Shown here one piece after another: positions 47,419-55,359 of a DNA stretch of 64,000 bases; the first letter of the stretch is position 1, and every line of letters begins with the position of its first letter. Made by a program: the position numbers and the translations under genes. The stretch covers positions 310,001 to 374,000 of the forward strand of contig QVIN01000002.1 in NCBI GenBank assembly GCA_003416985.1, given 5' to 3'. Source of the stretch: Duganella sp. BJB480 (lineage in GTDB: Bacteria > Pseudomonadota > Gammaproteobacteria > Burkholderiales > Burkholderiaceae_D). The notes under the pieces were generated by a model. That model did not search any database, had not been told where the DNA came from, and was given only the letters and a program-made list of their open reading frames with translations.

Positions 47419-49146
47419 CTATTTGCAGCTGAAGTTGGCGGCGTCCTCGATGCTGCCGCTGCCGTTGTACTTCGCCACCTGCGGATAGGGGCACAGCGGC
47501 CGGGTGCGCGTGGCGGACCACGACGCCGGCACGTCGGCATTGGCGCCGCCGGCGTTGCCCGCGCCGCGCGCGCTGGCCACCACACGTTCCGGCGCCTGGC
47601 CTTTCTCTACCCAGTTCACCAAAGGCGTCAGCATGTCGAATTGGTCGGTGGCCGGTCCGCCGGAACAATGGTTCATGCCCGGCACCTGGTAGTAGCGCGC
47701 GAAGCCGGAAGCATCGCCGCCGTTCGCGGCGCGCAGATTGTCATACCATGCCTTGGTGTCGTCGCTGGAGAAGATCGGATCGCTGGTGCCGTGGTACAGC
47801 ATCATCTTGGCGCCACGGTTCTTCACGGTGCTGTAGTCGGTCAGGTGCGGCGGCAGCATGAAGGACATCGCGCTTTCCGTGTAGGTGCCATCGGTCGCCG
47901 CGACTTGCGCCAGCAGCGTATCGATGCTGGACGTCAGCGCGAAGGTGGCGCCGTTGAAGGTCGCCGGATTCACCGGCGGTACCTTCCAGATCATCGCCAC
48001 CGCGCCAGAATCCAGCTGCAGGGGGCTGAAGAACTTCCAGAACGCCCAGTTGCCGGTGCCCAGGCCCGCGTCGTACGGGAAGCTTGAATAGAACTTGGTC
48101 TTGCTGCTCGTGAGCGCGCCCGTGAACAGCTGCCCGATCAACGTCTTCTGCGCCGCGCTGAGACAGGTGCCGTCGCGGCCTTGCGCGCCGCAGGACGGCA
48201 CATCGCGATCCAGATTGAACGCGGCCTGGCAAGCGCTCGTGTCCTGCACCAGGCCATCCTTGGCGCCGTCCAGCGCATCGCATTTGTCCAGCACCGCGTT
48301 GGATACCAGCGCGCGTTCCGCCGCCGTGAAGCCGGTCGAAATGTCGCCCGGCGTGCTCGCCAGCGCGGCATACGTCTGGCCGCCAGCGATGTTGGCGATG
48401 GCCGCCAGCGGCAGACGGAAGCCCGGATCGCCGACCAGATAGCCGTCGAACTGCTCGCCGTAGCGGGCCGCAGCCACCATCGTATGACGGCCGCCGTTGG
48501 AGCAGCCGCCGAAGTAGGAACGGTCCGGACCCTTGCCGTAGGCGGTCTGGATCACGCTCTTCGCCATTGGCGCCAGCTTACCGGAGGCCTGGTAGCCGTA
48601 GTCCAGCCGCGCCTGCGGATCGAGGCCGAACAGCGGCGTGGCCGCGCCGTGGCCGGCGTCGGAGTTGATCACGGCGAAGCCCTGGTTCAGCGCATTGTCC
48701 AATTGCCCGCCGCCGCCCACGTCGCCGGTGGCCGTGACAACAGCGCCGTCAAGGCCGCCGTTGGCCTGGTAGAAGAAGCGGCCGTTCCAGTCCACCGGCA
48801 GCCGCATCTCGAAGCCGATCGCGTAGCTTTGCCCATCGACCGTGCCGGTGCGCTGGAACATCGATCCTTTCACCAGGCAGTGCGCCGGCACCGGCTTGCC
48901 GGCCACCGTCAGCACGCCGGCGGCCACCGAGGCCGCGCTGGCGATGGTCGTATTTGGATAGGAGATGCGGCTGGCCAGGTCCGCGCAGGAGCCGAGCTTA
49001 CCGGCGCTCGCCGCGGTCAGCTGCGGCAGGGCCACGGCTCCATCGGACTTGCTGCCACCATCGCCACCGCAGGCGCTCAGCGTAACAGCCGACAGGCAAA
49101 GCGCCGCCAGCGGCGCGCCCTTCAAGACACGTCGTTCAATCTTCAT
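47419..49146 (-). CDS. Tannase/feruloyl esterase family lipoprotein
   Basis: 575 residues. An N-terminal lipobox (TLSACGGDG, Cys26) predicts lipidation. The tannase/feruloyl-esterase core has the nucleophile Ser in FGGCSNGGRHTM, a calcium-loop-like cysteine-bearing insertion (CDALDGAKDGLVQDTSAC), the acid in HGTSDPIFSS and the His in VPGMNHCSGGPATDQ. It would release ferulate, gallate or protocatechuate from plant esters outside the cytoplasm. It lies 11 bases downstream of a binding-protein gene in the same operon, linking hydrolysis to uptake. Confidence 0.9.
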   Translation of the reverse strand: MKIERRVLKGAPLAALCLSAVTLSACGGDGGSKSDGAVALPQLTAASAGKLGSCADLASRISYPNTTIASAASVAAGVLTVAGKPVPAHCLVKGSMFQRTGTVDGQSYAIGFEMRLPVDWNGRFFYQANGGLDGAVVTATGDVGGGGQLDNALNQGFAVINSDAGHGAATPLFGLDPQARLDYGYQASGKLAPMAKSVIQTAYGKGPDRSYFGGCSNGGRHTMVAAARYGEQFDGYLVGDPGFRLPLAAIANIAGGQTYAALASTPGDISTGFTAAERALVSNAVLDKCDALDGAKDGLVQDTSACQAAFNLDRDVPSCGAQGRDGTCLSAAQKTLIGQLFTGALTSSKTKFYSSFPYDAGLGTGNWAFWKFFSPLQLDSGAVAMIWKVPPVNPATFNGATFALTSSIDTLLAQVAATDGTYTESAMSFMLPPHLTDYSTVKNRGAKMMLYHGTSDPIFSSDDTKAWYDNLRAANGGDASGFARYYQVPGMNHCSGGPATDQFDMLTPLVNWVEKGQAPERVVASARGAGNAGGANADVPASWSATRTRPLCPYPQVAKYNGSGSIEDAANFSCK

Positions 49147-49157
49147 GGGATATCTCC

Positions 49158-50318
49158 TTAGTTGGGGCTGACGTCGCGCAGCACTGCGATCGGTTCGTTC
49201 ACCAGTTTGCCGTTGACCTTCTTCACTTCGCGGATGTACATGTTCTGCACGATGTCGCGGGTGGCGGGGTCGATGCTGATCGGCCCGCGCGGGCTGTCGC
49301 GCTTCATTCCGGCCAGTACCTGCATGGCCTTGTCGCCGGTGACGGTGCCGCCCAGCTTGCGGATGGTTTCGTAGATCATGCCCATGGTGTCGTAGGCCGC
49401 CACGGTGACGAAGGTGGCGGGCGGCCGGTTTGGATTGGTCTGCGCGTAGGCTTTCAGGAAGGCCTTGTTGACGTCATTGTCCAGGGTCGGCGCATAATTC
49501 AGCACCGTCACCGCGCCCAATGCGCGGTCGCCCAATGCTTCCAGCGTCGGCGTCTCGCTGGTCATGTCGCCCACGCCGAGGAACTTGATGCCCGCCTTGT
49601 CCAGGCCCTTGTCGCTGAAGGCCTTCAGCAGGCCGATGCCGTCCTCCACACCGGGCGCGAAGAAGAACAGCGCATCCGGTTTTTCATCCTTGATGCGCTG
49701 GATGAACGGCGAATAGTCGGGATTTGCGAGCGGAGCGCGGGCCGAACCCACCACCTTGCCGCCGCCGGCGTTGAACTCCTTGGTGAAGCGCGCCTCGGCA
49801 TCCAGTCCGGTGCTGTAGTCGCTGACCAGCGTGTAGACCTTGCCGATCTTGTTCTTCGCCGTCCAGGCGCCGAACGGCCCGGTCATCTGGTGCATCGTCA
49901 TGCTGGTGCGCAGCATGTACGGCGACTTGGCGGTGATGCCGTTGGTGACGGCGTTCATCACGATCATCGGCATCTTGGCCTGGGTGGCGATGGGCGCCAC
50001 CGCCATGGCGCTCGGCGTCAGCGAGAAACCGATCAGGAAGCTCACGCGTTCGCGCGTGATCAGCTCCTGCGCGGCGCGTTTGGACTGGTCGACATTGGTG
50101 CCGCCGTCGTCGCGGTAGATGATCTCGATCTTCCGGCCTGCCACCTGGTCGCCGAATTGCTGCATATAGGTCTTGATGCCGTCCTCGAACGGCTTGCCGG
50201 TATTGGCGAACGGCCCGGTGAGCGCGGCGATGACGCCGATGCGGATCGGCTCCTGGGCTTGGGCCGCGCCGGCGGCCAATGCGGTGAACAATACGGCGGT
50301 AAGCACACTACGTTTCAT
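49158..50318 (-). CDS. ABC transporter substrate-binding protein (branched-chain type), aromatic-linked, 3
   Basis: 386-residue binding protein: signal peptide ending AAQAQ, then IRIGVIAALTGPFANTGKP. Third paralogue of the set with 33080 and 46230; shared segments include GFSLTPSAMAVAPIATQAK and GPISIDPATRDIVQNMY. It precedes the tannase-like esterase gene by 11 bases and is divergent from a MarR regulator, so its ligand is probably the esterase product, such as ferulate or another hydroxycinnamate (inference). Confidence 0.92.
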   Translation of the reverse strand: MKRSVLTAVLFTALAAGAAQAQEPIRIGVIAALTGPFANTGKPFEDGIKTYMQQFGDQVAGRKIEIIYRDDGGTNVDQSKRAAQELITRERVSFLIGFSLTPSAMAVAPIATQAKMPMIVMNAVTNGITAKSPYMLRTSMTMHQMTGPFGAWTAKNKIGKVYTLVSDYSTGLDAEARFTKEFNAGGGKVVGSARAPLANPDYSPFIQRIKDEKPDALFFFAPGVEDGIGLLKAFSDKGLDKAGIKFLGVGDMTSETPTLEALGDRALGAVTVLNYAPTLDNDVNKAFLKAYAQTNPNRPPATFVTVAAYDTMGMIYETIRKLGGTVTGDKAMQVLAGMKRDSPRGPISIDPATRDIVQNMYIREVKKVNGKLVNEPIAVLRDVSPN

Positions 50319-50345
50319 CGTGTCTCCTCGATGGATGGTGTTGAG

Positions 50346-50374
50346 ATAATTAGTTATGTTTTATAATGATTATA
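50346..50374. promoter_or_regulatory. AT-rich tandem dyads between binding protein 3 and its MarR gene
   Basis: A perfect 13-bp palindrome TATAATGATTATA (50362-50374) and a near-palindrome ATAATTAGTTAT (50346-50357) lie in the divergent spacer. This suits a MarR operator overlapping the promoter of the binding-protein/esterase operon. Confidence 0.65.
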
Positions 50375-50446
50375 GACTATACGCATTTTCGGGAGATTGC
50401 AAGCATCAGGATGGCCCGGAAGCCGCTTCTTTGCTAGAATCCGAAC

Positions 50447-50938
50447 ATGACAACGCAGCCCAAGAAAAAGAAGATTGAACTCATCGACGCCGTCCAGGAG
50501 GCGGCCGAGCAGCCGCTGGACCAGCGTGTGCTACAGGATCTGGTGGGCTATAACTGCCGCCGGGCCTACATCCGCATCATGCCGCTGTTCGAGAAGCGCA
50601 TGGCGAAGTACGAGCTGCGGCCGGTGGATTTCAGCGTACTGAGTCTGCTCAAGGCCAACCCCAACATCAACCAGAAGCGCTTGTCGGCGGCGGTAAACGT
50701 GTCGCCGCCCAACCTCGCCATCCTGCTCGACAGGCTGCAGGACCGTGGGCTGCTGCTGCGCCAACGCAGTCCGCTGGATCGGCGTTCGCAAACGCTGGTG
50801 CTCACGCCCGCAGGCCTGAGCATGTGCACCAAGGCGGAAAAGACAGCCAGCGAACTGGAAGTGGATGCGACGGCCAGGCTGACCGACGCCGAGCGCGCGC
50901 AGCTCATCGAGCTGCTGCAGAAGATCTACCTGGAGTGA
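50447..50938 (+). CDS. MarR-family regulator (hydroxycinnamate-type context)
   Basis: 163 residues. A lysine-rich N-terminus precedes the MarR fold (RPVDFSVLSLLKANPNINQ; LSAAVNVSPPNLAILLDRL; wing DRRSQTLVLTPAG). Divergent from the binding-protein/esterase operon, it is likely its repressor. FerC/FerR-type MarR proteins that sense feruloyl-CoA offer an analogy, but I cannot assign the ligand. It converges on the sigma-54 activator gene, seven bases away. Confidence 0.85.
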   Translation: MTTQPKKKKIELIDAVQEAAEQPLDQRVLQDLVGYNCRRAYIRIMPLFEKRMAKYELRPVDFSVLSLLKANPNINQKRLSAAVNVSPPNLAILLDRLQDRGLLLRQRSPLDRRSQTLVLTPAGLSMCTKAEKTASELEVDATARLTDAERAQLIELLQKIYLE

Positions 50939-50945
50939 ACGGGCG

Positions 50946-52790
50946 TCAGCCCTGCTGCAGCTTCTTCATGCGGTAGGAGAGCTGCGGCCGCGTCAGGCCC
51001 AGCATGCGCGCCGCCGCCGACAGGTTGCCGTCCGCGCGCTTCACCGCCGCCAGTATCAGCGTGCTTTCCAGATGGTCCAGCGACCAGTTCTGCTCCTGGC
51101 CCTGTTCCGCGGCCTGCTGCCGCAGCATCCCGGGCAGTACGTCGAGCAAGGCGCCCGAGGGAGCCGCCGGCGCATCATGGCTGGTCAGGCGCCCAGTCTG
51201 GGCCAGCGAGAAGTATGAGGTCTGAGATTCCTCTCCGCTGGTGAACAGGTGCGGCAAATCGATAGGGCCATCCTCGTCGGCGTAGATGACGCCCCGCTCC
51301 ACCAGGTTTTGCAGCTCGCGGATATTCCCCGGGAAGTGATAGTTGAGCAGCGCATCGACCGCGCGCGCCGTGAAGCCGGTCACGCGGCGCTGGTGCTTTT
51401 GCCCGTAGTGGCGCATGAAGTAGCCCATCAGCAGCGGGATGTCGTCGCGCCGGTCGCGCAGCGGCGGCAGACGGATGGGGAACACGTTCAGTCGGAAGAA
51501 TAGGTCTTCGCGGAAGCGCCCCTGCCGGATCTCCTCGCGCAGGTCGACATTGGTGGCCGCCACCAGCCGCACGTCCACCTTCACGCTGCGCACGCCCCCT
51601 ACCCGCTCGATCTCGCCCTCCTGCAAGGCGCGCAGCAGCTTCCCCTGTGCCACCAGGCTAAGCGTGCCTATCTCGTCGAGGAACAGCGTGCCGCCGGAAG
51701 CGCGCTCGAAACGGCCGGGCCGCGACTGGCTGGCGCCCGTGAAGGCGCCACGCTCCACGCCAAACAGTTCGGATTCGATCAGCGTCTCGGGAATCGCCGC
51801 GCAGTTCACGGCCACGAACGGCTGCTCCTTGCGGGCGCCGATCTGGTGCAGCATGTAGGCGAACAGCTCCTTGCCGACGCCCGATTCGCCGGTGAACAGC
51901 ACCGTGGCGGCGGTCGGCGCCACGCGCTTGAGCATGTGGCAGGCCGCGTTGAAGGCCGACGACACGCCCACCATCTCCTTCTCGCCGTATGCGCGTCCGT
52001 CGTCGCCGGGCAGCGGCGCGGCCTGCTGGTGCTGGCCCGGCCCGCCGTAGGCCGTGGTGCTGACGAACGATTCCGCGTTCAGGAAGCGCAGGTCCTCTTC
52101 CACGTTGTCCCACTCGTCGGCCGGCTTGCCGATCAGGCGGCAGTGCTTGTGGCCCATCGATGTGCATTCGATTTCGCGGTAGATGGTCAGCCGCCCGATC
52201 ATCGCGCTGGTATAGCCGATGGCGTAGCCGGTCTGCATCCAGCAGGCCGGCTCGGTGCCGATGCCGAAATCGGCCGCGTGCACCTCGGCCTCGCTGGAGT
52301 GGTGCCACAGGAATTCGCCGTGGTAGGTGCCGCGTTCGAAGTCGAATTCGAAATGCAGCGGCTCCACCTTCACCGCGCCTTCCAGCGAATGCATGCGCGG
52401 ACCGGCCGCGAACAACGAACCCGGCTCCGCGTCGGGCCAGCGTTCGCGCAGCAGCTGCGCGTCGCGCGCGCCGGCCGAATAGCCCACCCGCGTGAGCAGG
52501 CCGCGCGTGCGCTCAGGCCCTATGCTCTCCAGCAGTTCGCGCCGCAGCGCGCCGAGCGACGTGATATGCAGCAGCTGCATGCGCTGGCCATTGAGCCATA
52601 TGCGGCCATCGCCGGGCGAGAAGTGCAGGCTTTGCGTCAGGTCGTCCAGCGTGGGCGCGGCGCCGGCCTTCAGGTGCTGGCTGTCGCCATGCTGCAGCAT
52701 CTTGCCGCTGACGCGCGACATCTCCGCCAGCGATACGCGAGGGGGTTTGCTCATGTCTCCACTTTCATCGTCTTTTACCAAATCATACAT
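50946..52790 (-). CDS. XylR/DmpR-type sigma-54-dependent activator
   Basis: 614 residues counted from Met 52790, which has GGGAG eight bases upstream (a frame from 52805 adds five; numbering below uses the 52805 frame). Order: XylR_N sensor (about 55-160), V4R domain (about 165-230, with Cys in ECTSMGHKHC), linker, AAA+ domain with Walker A GESGVGKE (306-313) and the sigma-54 contact GAFTGA (353-358), and a C-terminal Fis-type helix-turn-helix (NLSAAARMLGLTRPQLSYRM). Relatives bind aromatic effectors directly. It is divergent from an operon with a -24/-12 promoter, its obvious target. Confidence 0.93.
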   Translation of the reverse strand: MYDLVKDDESGDMSKPPRVSLAEMSRVSGKMLQHGDSQHLKAGAAPTLDDLTQSLHFSPGDGRIWLNGQRMQLLHITSLGALRRELLESIGPERTRGLLTRVGYSAGARDAQLLRERWPDAEPGSLFAAGPRMHSLEGAVKVEPLHFEFDFERGTYHGEFLWHHSSEAEVHAADFGIGTEPACWMQTGYAIGYTSAMIGRLTIYREIECTSMGHKHCRLIGKPADEWDNVEEDLRFLNAESFVSTTAYGGPGQHQQAAPLPGDDGRAYGEKEMVGVSSAFNAACHMLKRVAPTAATVLFTGESGVGKELFAYMLHQIGARKEQPFVAVNCAAIPETLIESELFGVERGAFTGASQSRPGRFERASGGTLFLDEIGTLSLVAQGKLLRALQEGEIERVGGVRSVKVDVRLVAATNVDLREEIRQGRFREDLFFRLNVFPIRLPPLRDRRDDIPLLMGYFMRHYGQKHQRRVTGFTARAVDALLNYHFPGNIRELQNLVERGVIYADEDGPIDLPHLFTSGEESQTSYFSLAQTGRLTSHDAPAAPSGALLDVLPGMLRQQAAEQGQEQNWSLDHLESTLILAAVKRADGNLSAAARMLGLTRPQLSYRMKKLQQG

Positions 52791-52937
52791 CGGCAGTTCT
52801 CCCATTTGATCATTTCATCAATCGCCGGCGCCTCTTCTTTTTTGCTGCACTGCGCTGCGCACGGTCCGTCAAAACAGGCGCCACGCCCAGCGCAGGCGCC
52901 GCATGGTGCGCCGCAATAGCGACGCCGCGCAACGAGC

Positions 52938-52952
52938 TGGCACACAACTTGT
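52938..52952 (+). promoter_or_regulatory. Sigma-54 (-24/-12) promoter
   Basis: TGGCACACAACTTGT matches TGGCAC-N5-TTGC except for the last base. It is about 93 bases before the aldehyde dehydrogenase gene and downstream on the divergent side from a sigma-54 activator gene. The 130 bases between it and the activator gene should hold the activator-binding sites. Confidence 0.82.
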
Positions 52953-53044
52953 AATAGCTAAGGCAAGAGCGGCAAGCAGACCTTCATGCAACTAGCGTGC
53001 AAGGAGGCTGACTTCCCCACCACCCATCATTCAAAGGAGACAGC

Positions 53045-54514
53045 ATGACCAACGCGAATGCGCTTTTACGTCCATCGATCTGGCAAGGCCGCATCTTCAC
53101 CGGCGACTGGATCGCCAGCCATGGCGGCGTCCACACCTTCACCGAACCCGCGACGGGCGAACAGCTGGGCCGCATCGGCCTGGCCGACGCCGACGACGTG
53201 GCGCGTTCCGCCACGCTGGCCCGCGCCGCGCAGGCCGCGTGGGCCGCCAGCGACTACAAGGAACGCGCCGCCATCTTCCGCCGCGCGGCAGCCGTCATCG
53301 CCGAACACCACGACGAGCTGGCGACATGGATCGTCCGCGAGACCGGCGCGATCCGCCCCAAGGCCGACCTGGAACTGCGCGAAGCCAGCGCCCACCTGCA
53401 GGAAGCGGCCTCCATGCTCACCCAGCCCAAGGGCCAGCTGCTGGCCTCCGCCAGCGGCCAGATGAGCATCGCCCGACGCATGCCGCACGGCGTGGTCGGC
53501 GTGATCTCGCCGTTCAACTTCCCGCTGATCCTGTCGATCCGCTCGATCGCGCCGGCGCTGGCGACCGGCAACGCCGTGGTCCACAAGCCGGACCTGCAAA
53601 CGCCTGTCAGCGGCGGCGTACTGATCGCCCGCATCTTCGAGGAAGCCGGCCTGCCCAAGGGCGTGCTGCACGTGCTGCCCGGCGCCGCCGAAGCGGGACA
53701 GGCGATGTGCGGCCATCCCGACATCGCCATGATCGCCTTCACCGGATCCACCGCCGTGGGCCGCAGCATCGGCGAACTGGCAGGCCGCAACCTGAAGAAG
53801 ATGTCGCTGGAACTGGGCGGCAAAAACTCGCTGATCATCCTCGACGACGCCGATCCAGACATCGCCGCCGCCAACGTGGCCTGGGGCGCCTACCTGCACC
53901 AAGGGCAGATCTGCATGGCCTCCGGCCGCGTCCTGCTCCAGCGCGGCATCGCCGCCGCCGTCATCGAACGCCTGGTGGCCAAGGCCGGCCAGCTGCCGGT
54001 GGGCGATCCGATGAGCGGCACGGTGGCGCTTGGGCCGCTGATCAGCGCCCGCCAGGTCCAGCGCGTGCACAGCATCGTGCAAGACAGCGTGGCCGCCGGC
54101 GCCACCCTGCTGGCCGGCGGCACCTATGAAAACCAGTTCTACCAGCCCACCGTGCTGACCGGCGTACGCCCCGGCATGCGCTGCTTCGAGGAAGAGCTGT
54201 TCGGCCCCGTGGCCTCGGTCACCGTGTTCGACACCGACCAGGAAGCCATCGCGCTGGCATCCGCCACCACCGGCTGCCTGGCGCTGGGCGTAATCACGCC
54301 GACGCTGGCGCGCGCGATGTTCATCGTCGACCGCGTGCCGGCCGGCCACGCCCACATCAACGACCAGACGGTGCTGGCCGAAGCGCATGCGCCGTTCGGC
54401 GGCGGCGGCACCTCGGGCAACGGCGGCCGCCACGGCGGCAGCGCCGACTGGGACGAGTTCACCCAATGGCAGTGGCTCACGGTGAAGACCGAAGCGCCGC
54501 GCTATCCCTTCTAA
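53045..54514 (+). CDS. Aromatic aldehyde dehydrogenase (benzaldehyde/vanillin/coniferyl aldehyde type)
   Basis: 489-residue NAD(P)-dependent aldehyde dehydrogenase. Catalytic Cys is in GQICMASGR, the general-base Glu in LELGGKNS, the nucleotide loop is FTGSTAVGRSIG, and the C-terminal FGPVASVTVF is intact. It resembles benzaldehyde and vanillin dehydrogenases. First gene after the sigma-54 promoter, followed by a coniferyl-alcohol-type dehydrogenase, so coniferyl aldehyde to ferulate or vanillin to vanillate are the likely reactions; specificity is inferred from context. Confidence 0.9.
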   Translation: MTNANALLRPSIWQGRIFTGDWIASHGGVHTFTEPATGEQLGRIGLADADDVARSATLARAAQAAWAASDYKERAAIFRRAAAVIAEHHDELATWIVRETGAIRPKADLELREASAHLQEAASMLTQPKGQLLASASGQMSIARRMPHGVVGVISPFNFPLILSIRSIAPALATGNAVVHKPDLQTPVSGGVLIARIFEEAGLPKGVLHVLPGAAEAGQAMCGHPDIAMIAFTGSTAVGRSIGELAGRNLKKMSLELGGKNSLIILDDADPDIAAANVAWGAYLHQGQICMASGRVLLQRGIAAAVIERLVAKAGQLPVGDPMSGTVALGPLISARQVQRVHSIVQDSVAAGATLLAGGTYENQFYQPTVLTGVRPGMRCFEEELFGPVASVTVFDTDQEAIALASATTGCLALGVITPTLARAMFIVDRVPAGHAHINDQTVLAEAHAPFGGGGTSGNGGRHGGSADWDEFTQWQWLTVKTEAPRYPF

Positions 54515-54532
54515 CGACAACAAGGAAACCAT

Positions 54533-55300
54533 ATGAAGTTACGTAACAAGACCATCGTCGTCACCGGCGCCGCATCCGGCATCGGCGCCGAAGTGGCGCG
54601 CCTGGCGCGCTTCGAAGGCGCCACCGTGATCGGCATGGACCGCACCGAGCCTGGCCTGACGCTGGACGGTTTCATCTCCGTCGACCTGGGCCAGACCGCC
54701 AGCATCGACGCCGCCGTCGCCCAGCTGCCGCAACGTGTGGATGCGCTGTGCAATATCGCCGGCGTGCCCGGCACCGCCGATCCCACGCTGCTGGCGCGGG
54801 TCAACTACCTCGGCCTGCGCCACCTGACCGAGGCCGTGCTGCCGCGCATGCCGGCCGGCGGCTCCATCGTCAACGTCGCCTCCATCCTTGGCGCGGAATG
54901 GCCGGAGCGGCTGGAGCTGCACAAGCAGCTGGCCGCCGTGCGCGGCTTCACCGAAGGCCAGGCATGGCTGGACGCGCATCCCGTCCCGACGGACACCTGC
55001 TACCAGTACTTCAAGGAGGCGCTGATCGTCTGGACCTATGCCCAGTCGCAGAAATGGTTCATGCAGCACTCGGTACGCATGAACAGCGTGGCTCCCGGCC
55101 CTGTCTTCACGCCCATCCTGGGCGACTTCGTCTCCATGCTGGGCGAGGAGCGCGTGCAGCGCGATGCCCACCGCATGAAGCGCCCCGCCTACGCCGACGA
55201 AGTGGCCGCCGCCATCAGCTTCCTGTGCAGCGACGAATCGCGCTGGATCAGCGGCATCAACCTGCCCGTGGATGGAGGACTGGCTTCGACCTTTATCTGA
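54533..55300 (+). CDS. Coniferyl-alcohol dehydrogenase-type SDR
   Basis: 255-residue short-chain dehydrogenase: TGAASGIGAEVAR for the cofactor, NIAG in the core, Ser in VNVASILGAEW and the active-site pair in YQYFKEAL. The long insertion between Ser and Tyr (LHKQLAAVRGFTEGQAW) is a feature I associate with coniferyl-alcohol dehydrogenase (CalA). It would oxidise an aromatic allylic alcohol to the aldehyde used by the preceding enzyme. Same operon, 18 bases downstream. Confidence 0.85.
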   Translation: MKLRNKTIVVTGAASGIGAEVARLARFEGATVIGMDRTEPGLTLDGFISVDLGQTASIDAAVAQLPQRVDALCNIAGVPGTADPTLLARVNYLGLRHLTEAVLPRMPAGGSIVNVASILGAEWPERLELHKQLAAVRGFTEGQAWLDAHPVPTDTCYQYFKEALIVWTYAQSQKWFMQHSVRMNSVAPGPVFTPILGDFVSMLGEERVQRDAHRMKRPAYADEVAAAISFLCSDESRWISGINLPVDGGLASTFI

Positions 55301-55315
55301 TGTAGTCATCCGCCC

Positions 55316-55333
55316 GGCCGCGCGTCAGCGGCC
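55316..55333 (+). other. Intercistronic hairpin
   Basis: GGCCGC-GCGTCA-GCGGCC, a perfect 6-bp stem with a 6-base loop between the SDR and DUF1302 genes and no T-run. It may stabilise or partly terminate the upstream message. Confidence 0.4.
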
Positions 55334-55359
55334 ATACAACTAAAACGAGGAGACAAACC

